Assembly (NCBI GenBank): GCA_938039795.1
Contig: CALHWU010000196.1
Location: 1 to 19,227, forward strand
Length of the DNA stretch: 19,227 nucleotides
Direction: 5' to 3'
DNA from: an uncultured Muribaculaceae bacterium
GTDB taxonomy: Bacteria; Bacteroidota; Bacteroidia; Bacteroidales; Muribaculaceae
In this document: piece after piece, positions 14,780 to 19,227 of the stretch
Position numbering within the stretch: position 1 is the first letter of the stretch
How the letters are laid out: every line of letters starts with the position of its first letter
Notes under the pieces: model-generated
The model's database searches: none
Seen by the model: the letters and a program-made list of their open reading frames with translations, nothing else
What the model was told of the DNA's origin: nothing
Position numbers and translations under genes: made by a program

Positions 14780-17700
14780 AATGCGATAAATGCGGCCGGA
14801 AGAACCGCGACATAGCCCGATACTGCAAGTGGTGCGGCGACAAACTCGCCGACAACGCGCATACGGCTGCCGATATCCAGGGCGGTCCGCTGAGCCGACT
14901 CTATGATAAAAATACTATTGTAGAACAGTTGGAGGAGGTTATGCGTAAGACAAAAAAACGAGCCGACTGGTGTCGCAAAAGCGGTGTGAAGGGGCGTCTT
15001 CCATTGAGCTTCGTAATTACCGGCAATCCGGGAACCGGCAAGAAGTCGGTGTCGCGTGCCATAGCCGTAGCGTTGTCTGACATGGGCATATTGAATAGTT
15101 CCGAGCCGGAAATCATAAAGCCGGTGGAGTATAAGGGATGGATTGAAGCTCTTCAGAAGGATGAGATCATACCGGATCCTCACATGATTATAGTGGATGA
15201 GGCTCATCGTCTTTGTCCCACAGAGAAAGTTTCCGAGATAGTGGAACTCGACGGTGTGCTTCGTTATGTCGCTGACTGGCGAAGCGATGAGGAGATGCCG
15301 GTGGTGGTGATAATTGGTGACGATGACCTTAAGCGATTCTTCGAAGCTAATCCGGAAGCGAAGAATCCTATCAGCTATTTTCTTGAGACCAATGATATTA
15401 CAGTGCAGGGCATGGTCAGCATAGCCTGTGATATTCTTGAGCGTGAACACCGCATTTTGTCGCAGGAGGCAAGGGAAAAATTGGAAAGAATATTTGTAAA
15501 TGACCAGCGAAATCCGAATACAGCACTCGGCATCAACGGTCACAATGCCCGCCGACGCGCCGAGAATATCAGTACAGCCGCCCTCGATCTGCCCGCAGAT
15601 GCATATGAGGTAGGCCCCGAATTTGTGCACGGCACCGAGTTCATCCGCAAGAGCCTGGATGAAATAATGGCGGAGTTTGACAAGTATGTCGGGGTAGAGG
15701 ATATAAAGGCCAAGGTCAGAACCATTACACGTAATATCCAGCAGGATGTGAAGGATGGCCGCAAGCCCAGGATAAAGGATCATTTCATTTTCCTCGGCAA
15801 TCCCGGTACCGGCAAGACCACTATGGCACGAATATTCGGCGATGCCCTCAACGCACTTGGAGCTCTGCCTGTAGGCCATTTCGTGGAAATTGGCGCCGAC
15901 AGTCTCATATCACAGTATGTGGGCGACACAGCCAAACTGGTCGAGAAATGGGTCAGCAAAGCCATGGGCGGAGTACTCTTCATTGACGAAGCATATCAAC
16001 TCGTAAACAACGACCATGGCAAGGACGCAATGGACGCTCTGATACGCTATGCCGAAAACGAGCGTGGCAAGCTCGTGATGATTCTCGCCGGATATGAAAA
16101 GGATATGGCGGCACTCAATAAACTCAATGACGGATTCCAGTCGCGCTTCAATGAAATCATCCATTTCCGCGATTATAAGCCTGATGAACTCACCGGAATT
16201 TTCCGCGGCATGGTAGAGCGCGGCGAGGAAGGATATGCCATCTCGCCGGAGGCCGACAAGCAGTTGCTCAGTTTCTTTCAGAATATGTACAATATGCGTC
16301 TGAAAGACTTCGGCAACGCCCGCGACGTGCGCAATGTCTATTCAAGGGCGGTGAGCCGACTAAAACAGCGACTCGCGGAAGATCCTTCGGCTATCCCTGA
16401 AATCACTCTGGAAGATATTCAGGGGAAGGAAGCTCAGACACGGCGCACAGTGGAGGACGTGCTTGCCTCGCTCGATGATATGGTGGGCCTTGGAAATCTA
16501 AAGAAGGATATACGCTCGATTGTAGGCAAAGCCATAATACAGCGTCAGCGAGTGGAGCGTGGCTTGGTCGACCCTTCCAGCGAGGGTATCCATATCGCCA
16601 TTACCGGCAACCCCGGCACCGGCAAGACCGAGGTTGCCAAACGCCTCGGTCAAGTGTTTAAGGCTGCGGGCATCCTGCCTACAGACAAGGTCGTGGTGAA
16701 AGAAAAAAAGAACCTCCTTGACAGCTATTCCAACTCTGCGGCAAAAAACATGAACGACGCCGTGGATGAGGCGTTGGGAGGCATTCTTTTCATTGATGAG
16801 GCATATAATCTTATCCCGATGGACAACCCCAACGATCAAAGTCAGGACGGCAAGGCAGCCGTCGAGAGTCTTATGACACGTATGGTCAGCGACGCAGGAA
16901 AGTTCATCACAGTAATCGCCGGATATAAGAATCTGATTGACGAATTTATAGCGAATGCCAACCCTGGGTTGGCCAGTCGGTTCTCCAACAGGATTCATAT
17001 TGTCGATTATTCCGCTACCGAACTGGAAGAAATATACTTGCAGCAGGTGAACCGCCAGAAAATGCGGATCGACGATGATGCAGTGGAACTCCTCCGCAAG
17101 GCTATCTGCGGAATGGTGGCTGCGAAGGATGAAAATTTCGGCAATGCCCGCAGTGTCATAGCCCTGTTTAAGGAAACTATGGCGCGTCAGGGCGACCGTC
17201 TGCAAAAGGAATTTGATCTCTATGACATTCCAAGCGAAGAGATGATGCGCATCAGAAAAGCCGATATACCCTACGAGGAGCCGCGGATAGTCGACATGGA
17301 AGAATGTTTCCGCGAACTCGACCAGCTCGTCGGCCTGGATGGTGTGAAGAAGGAGATCCGCACTCTCGCTGATGCCATTTTTACGGAGCAGGAACGTGCA
17401 CGCGTGGAAGGCCGGAAGCCTGAGATTCCGATGTTTCATTATCAGTTTTTAGGGAATCCGGGCACAGGTAAGACGACTGTGGCACGTATTATGGGGAATA
17501 TATTCTATTCTCTCGGTCTGCTCCCTACAAACAAGCTTCTGGAAATTACCCCCGGCGACCTGATAATAGGGTTTGTGGGCCAGACTGCCAAACAGACCCG
17601 CAAGATGGTGAAACGCGGTGTCGGTGGCGTTTTGTTCATTGACGAGGCTTACGGACTTCATGACGGCGGTTATGGAGAGAAGGATGCGACTCCTGAATTG

Positions 17701-18096
17701 CTGACCCTGCTCAATGACCTGAAAGGGAAGATGGTGGCTATTGTAGCCGGTTATCCCCGTGAGATGGAGGCTTGGAAAGCCACAAACACAGGCATCGACC
17801 GCCGCTTCGAAAAGAAGATCTATTTCGAAGACTACTCCGCTGATAATCTCTCTGCTATTTTTGAAAATATCTGCCGTAACAATGGCATGAGAATGACAGA
17901 AGCTGCCGAAGAAGAAATGCATCGCTTTTTTGACAGACTCGTGCGCAACCGTACATCCAATTTCGGTAATGCGGCTGAGGCCGTCAAATATTTCAATCAG
18001 GTTCGCATCAATCAGGGTGCGAGGCTGAGACGGCAGGGGAATTATACCCGCGATGACCTCTATCTGTTTACCTTTGAAGATATGAAAATACGATGA
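14776..18096 (+). CDS. Zinc ribbon plus four tandem CbbX/SpoVK-like AAA+ modules
   Basis: The 1106-aa protein opens with a zinc ribbon (Cys3, Cys6, Cys17, Cys20) and continues with four AAA+ modules of the CbxX/CfxQ (CbbX, SpoVK, EccA) group. Walker A motifs GNPGTGK start at residues 83, 341, 611 and 893; Walker B is IIVDEAH (138-144) and LFIDEAY near 401, 671 and 953. Module 1 is degenerate: Lys90 replaces the Mg-binding Ser/Thr and no SRF arginine finger is seen. Modules 2 and 3 have SRF and FGNAR; module 4 has RRF and FGNAA. A YVG/FVG-type pore loop is visible in modules 2 and 4 but not in 3. Such AAA+ proteins remodel other proteins, for example CbbX on Rubisco. It overlaps both the kinase and the FHA gene by ATGA, implying coupled synthesis. 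The substrate is unknown. Confidence 0.93.
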   Translation: MKCDKCGRKNRDIARYCKWCGDKLADNAHTAADIQGGPLSRLYDKNTIVEQLEEVMRKTKKRADWCRKSGVKGRLPLSFVITGNPGTGKKSVSRAIAVALSDMGILNSSEPEIIKPVEYKGWIEALQKDEIIPDPHMIIVDEAHRLCPTEKVSEIVELDGVLRYVADWRSDEEMPVVVIIGDDDLKRFFEANPEAKNPISYFLETNDITVQGMVSIACDILEREHRILSQEAREKLERIFVNDQRNPNTALGINGHNARRRAENISTAALDLPADAYEVGPEFVHGTEFIRKSLDEIMAEFDKYVGVEDIKAKVRTITRNIQQDVKDGRKPRIKDHFIFLGNPGTGKTTMARIFGDALNALGALPVGHFVEIGADSLISQYVGDTAKLVEKWVSKAMGGVLFIDEAYQLVNNDHGKDAMDALIRYAENERGKLVMILAGYEKDMAALNKLNDGFQSRFNEIIHFRDYKPDELTGIFRGMVERGEEGYAISPEADKQLLSFFQNMYNMRLKDFGNARDVRNVYSRAVSRLKQRLAEDPSAIPEITLEDIQGKEAQTRRTVEDVLASLDDMVGLGNLKKDIRSIVGKAIIQRQRVERGLVDPSSEGIHIAITGNPGTGKTEVAKRLGQVFKAAGILPTDKVVVKEKKNLLDSYSNSAAKNMNDAVDEALGGILFIDEAYNLIPMDNPNDQSQDGKAAVESLMTRMVSDAGKFITVIAGYKNLIDEFIANANPGLASRFSNRIHIVDYSATELEEIYLQQVNRQKMRIDDDAVELLRKAICGMVAAKDENFGNARSVIALFKETMARQGDRLQKEFDLYDIPSEEMMRIRKADIPYEEPRIVDMEECFRELDQLVGLDGVKKEIRTLADAIFTEQERARVEGRKPEIPMFHYQFLGNPGTGKTTVARIMGNIFYSLGLLPTNKLLEITPGDLIIGFVGQTAKQTRKMVKRGVGGVLFIDEAYGLHDGGYGEKDATPELLTLLNDLKGKMVAIVAGYPREMEAWKATNTGIDRRFEKKIYFEDYSADNLSAIFENICRNNGMRMTEAAEEEMHRFFDRLVRNRTSNFGNAAEAVKYFNQVRINQGARLRRQGNYTRDDLYLFTFEDMKIR

Positions 18097-18584
18097 AGTG
18101 TCAGAATTGTAAATCATGTATCGACGACGACAGCTGGTTCTGCGACCAGTGCGGCACGAAAATATATCTTTGCCCCGAATGTCATACGCCCGGCAAGGGT
18201 GAAGGAAAGCGCTGCGGCATGTGCGGTTCAAAACTCGCTCCCGCCGAAGAACTTGCCGGAGCAAATGACACTGCGTCTGCTCAGCCTCAGAAGCCTGTTG
18301 TAGCGACAAAACTTGTATGCCGGCAGGAGAGTATCATCCTGGATCTGCAGAATGGCGCAGTGCTGGGACGTCTGGAAGGCCCTTATCAGGCTATGCTGAG
18401 CAGGCTTGAATATGTCTCGGCCCGGCATGCCCAGATCTGGGCCGAAGGAGACCGGTGGATTATCAGCGACCTCGGTTCGCGCAATGGCACTGCTGTCAAT
18501 GGACAATGGTGCTACAATCCGCTCCCGTTCCATGTCGGTGATACGGTAAGATTAGCTAACTTTTATGATTTTGTGGCAGAATGA
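18093..18584 (+). CDS. Zinc-ribbon and FHA-domain protein
   Basis: The 163-aa protein has a double zinc ribbon (Cys3/6 with Cys17/20, then Cys27/30 with Cys41/44) and a C-terminal FHA domain (about 77-160). FHA landmarks are all visible: GR at 92-93, S-A-R-H at 109-112, and LGSRNGTAVNG (127-137). FHA domains bind phosphothreonine peptides, so this is the likely reader of kinase marks. Its MKC-x2-C start parallels that of the AAA+ protein immediately upstream, suggesting the ribbons share a partner or dimerise. It overlaps the genes on both sides by the 4-nt ATGA. It has no membrane segment or signal, hence cytosolic. Confidence 0.93.
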   Translation: MKCQNCKSCIDDDSWFCDQCGTKIYLCPECHTPGKGEGKRCGMCGSKLAPAEELAGANDTASAQPQKPVVATKLVCRQESIILDLQNGAVLGRLEGPYQAMLSRLEYVSARHAQIWAEGDRWIISDLGSRNGTAVNGQWCYNPLPFHVGDTVRLANFYDFVAE

Positions 18585-19227
18585 GAATCAGATATGAAGC
18601 AATAAGCCATGTCGGAGCCGTACGCTCGCGAAATGAGGACATGGCATATATCGGAGGTCAGACTATCCGTGACGACTCAGATTCATTTGAGTTCCAGATC
18701 CCGGCCAAGGGTATGAAATTCGGAGCGATAGTCTGCGACGGCCTTGGCGGTCGTGCCGACGGAGACCGTGCCTCCCGAATGGCGTGCGAAATGTTTGAGT
18801 CTTTTGTCGACGACCTTCCCGAAGGACTTGACGCCAACGAACTGATTCAGCATATCAAGAGGTGGTTTCATATAGCCAATGAGTCGATCATGACCGCAGC
18901 GGCAGGCAATGGTATGGCTACAACCATGACGGGACTGTTGCTCTACTTTGACCAGGCATATCTTGTCAACAGCGGAGATTCGCAGGTATATCGGTTGCGG
19001 CATGAGAATTTCCGACTTCTCACCAAAGACCATTCAGAGCGTGAGCGGCTCAATGATTCTTCAGCCCCCGCGCATCTGATGTATAACTGTCTTGGAATTG
19101 AAGATGCTTTCATCGACGTGACACCTACGCGCATTGTCGAAGGTGACCGCTATGTGATATGTTCTGACGGCCTATCTGATTATGTTGACGTTGATGAGAT
19201 TGAACGTCACTCTTCATCGGCGACAGA
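18581..19227 (+). CDS. PP2C-type protein phosphatase (partial, cut by window end)
   Basis: The frame opens with the ATG overlapping the FHA stop codon and remains open for 215 codons to the window edge. PP2C (PPM) motifs appear in order: SRNED with the metal-binding Asp, VCDGLGGRADGDRAS, GMATTMTGLLL, VNSGDSQVYR, LTKDHS and CSDGLSDYV. This family removes phosphate from Ser/Thr using two metal ions, so it should reverse the kinase in this operon. About 20-40 residues are probably missing if the protein is a single-domain PP2C of usual length; extra domains beyond the edge are possible. Confidence 0.95.
   Translation, partial: MRIRYEAISHVGAVRSRNEDMAYIGGQTIRDDSDSFEFQIPAKGMKFGAIVCDGLGGRADGDRASRMACEMFESFVDDLPEGLDANELIQHIKRWFHIANESIMTAAAGNGMATTMTGLLLYFDQAYLVNSGDSQVYRLRHENFRLLTKDHSERERLNDSSAPAHLMYNCLGIEDAFIDVTPTRIVEGDRYVICSDGLSDYVDVDEIERHSSSAT

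Noticed and set aside
14752..15879. 375-codon minus-strand frame opposite the AAA+ gene, and similar ones at 16498-17439 and 17449-18309
   Set aside because: All are antisense to Walker-motif-bearing AAA+ coding sequence and have implausible composition.
14776..18096. Type VII secretion EccA assignment for the AAA+ protein
   Set aside because: It shares the CbxX/CfxQ AAA+ fold but lacks an EccA-like TPR N-terminal region, has four modules, and no ESX genes are nearby.
11486..19227. Type VI secretion regulatory locus (PpkA/PppA/Fha)
   Set aside because: Kinase, FHA and PP2C are present, but no Tss, Hcp, VgrG or sheath gene is in the window and the AAA+ protein is CbbX-like, not ClpV-like.

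Overview
The window looks like chromosomal DNA from a Bacteroidales bacterium, plausibly a Muribaculaceae-like gut commensal. This is an inference from several signs: Bacteroidota-type promoter elements (TTTG ... TAnnTTTG) ahead of several genes, start codons without strong Shine-Dalgarno sequences but with A-rich leaders, a Bacteroidales-style second elongation factor G (fusA2), and a tpiA - SPOR protein - folE run. I see no rRNA, tRNA, CRISPR array, insertion sequence or integrase.

Layout. 1-1186 (minus) is the start of a Lon protease gene. Near the left edge it changes abruptly into RecG helicase sequence, most likely an assembly chimera at a contig end. 1504-3660 (plus) is fusA2, an EF-G paralogue with a damaged GTPase centre, closed by a clear terminator. 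3769-4185 (plus) is a small lipoprotein, tail-to-tail with an aldo/keto reductase of the YghZ/Gpr type (4182-5153, minus) that has a near-perfect Bacteroidota promoter. 5381-7393 (plus) holds tpiA, then a SPOR-domain secreted protein and folE. 7394-7849 is an AT-rich, palindrome-rich gap that appears to separate housekeeping genes from an accessory operon.

The accessory operon runs from 7850 off the right edge: eight co-directional genes, spaced by 7-20 nt or overlapping by the 4-nt ATGA. In order they are an SH3-like multi-membrane protein, a seven-TM AraC-type regulator, an unknown 188-aa soluble protein, a zinc-ribbon protein, a membrane-anchored Hanks-type Ser/Thr kinase, a giant protein with a zinc ribbon and four CbbX/SpoVK-like AAA+ modules, a zinc-ribbon + FHA protein, and a PP2C-type phosphatase cut by the window end.

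How the genes may work together. Kinase (writer), FHA protein (phosphothreonine reader) and PP2C (eraser) form a complete phosphothreonine circuit. It is translationally coupled to a large AAA+ remodeller and tied together by zinc ribbons in three of the proteins. The kinase carries three copies of a W-G-x(2-3)-P-Q-K-S-D-T repeat at its N-terminus, a candidate phosphorylation and docking tail for the FHA protein. The two membrane proteins upstream could sense envelope state and control transcription. I do not recognise this exact architecture as a named system. It resembles in logic the kinase/phosphatase/FHA modules of type VI secretion and the TerY-P triads, but no secretion or ter gene is visible here. 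It is the best candidate for an undescribed system in the window.
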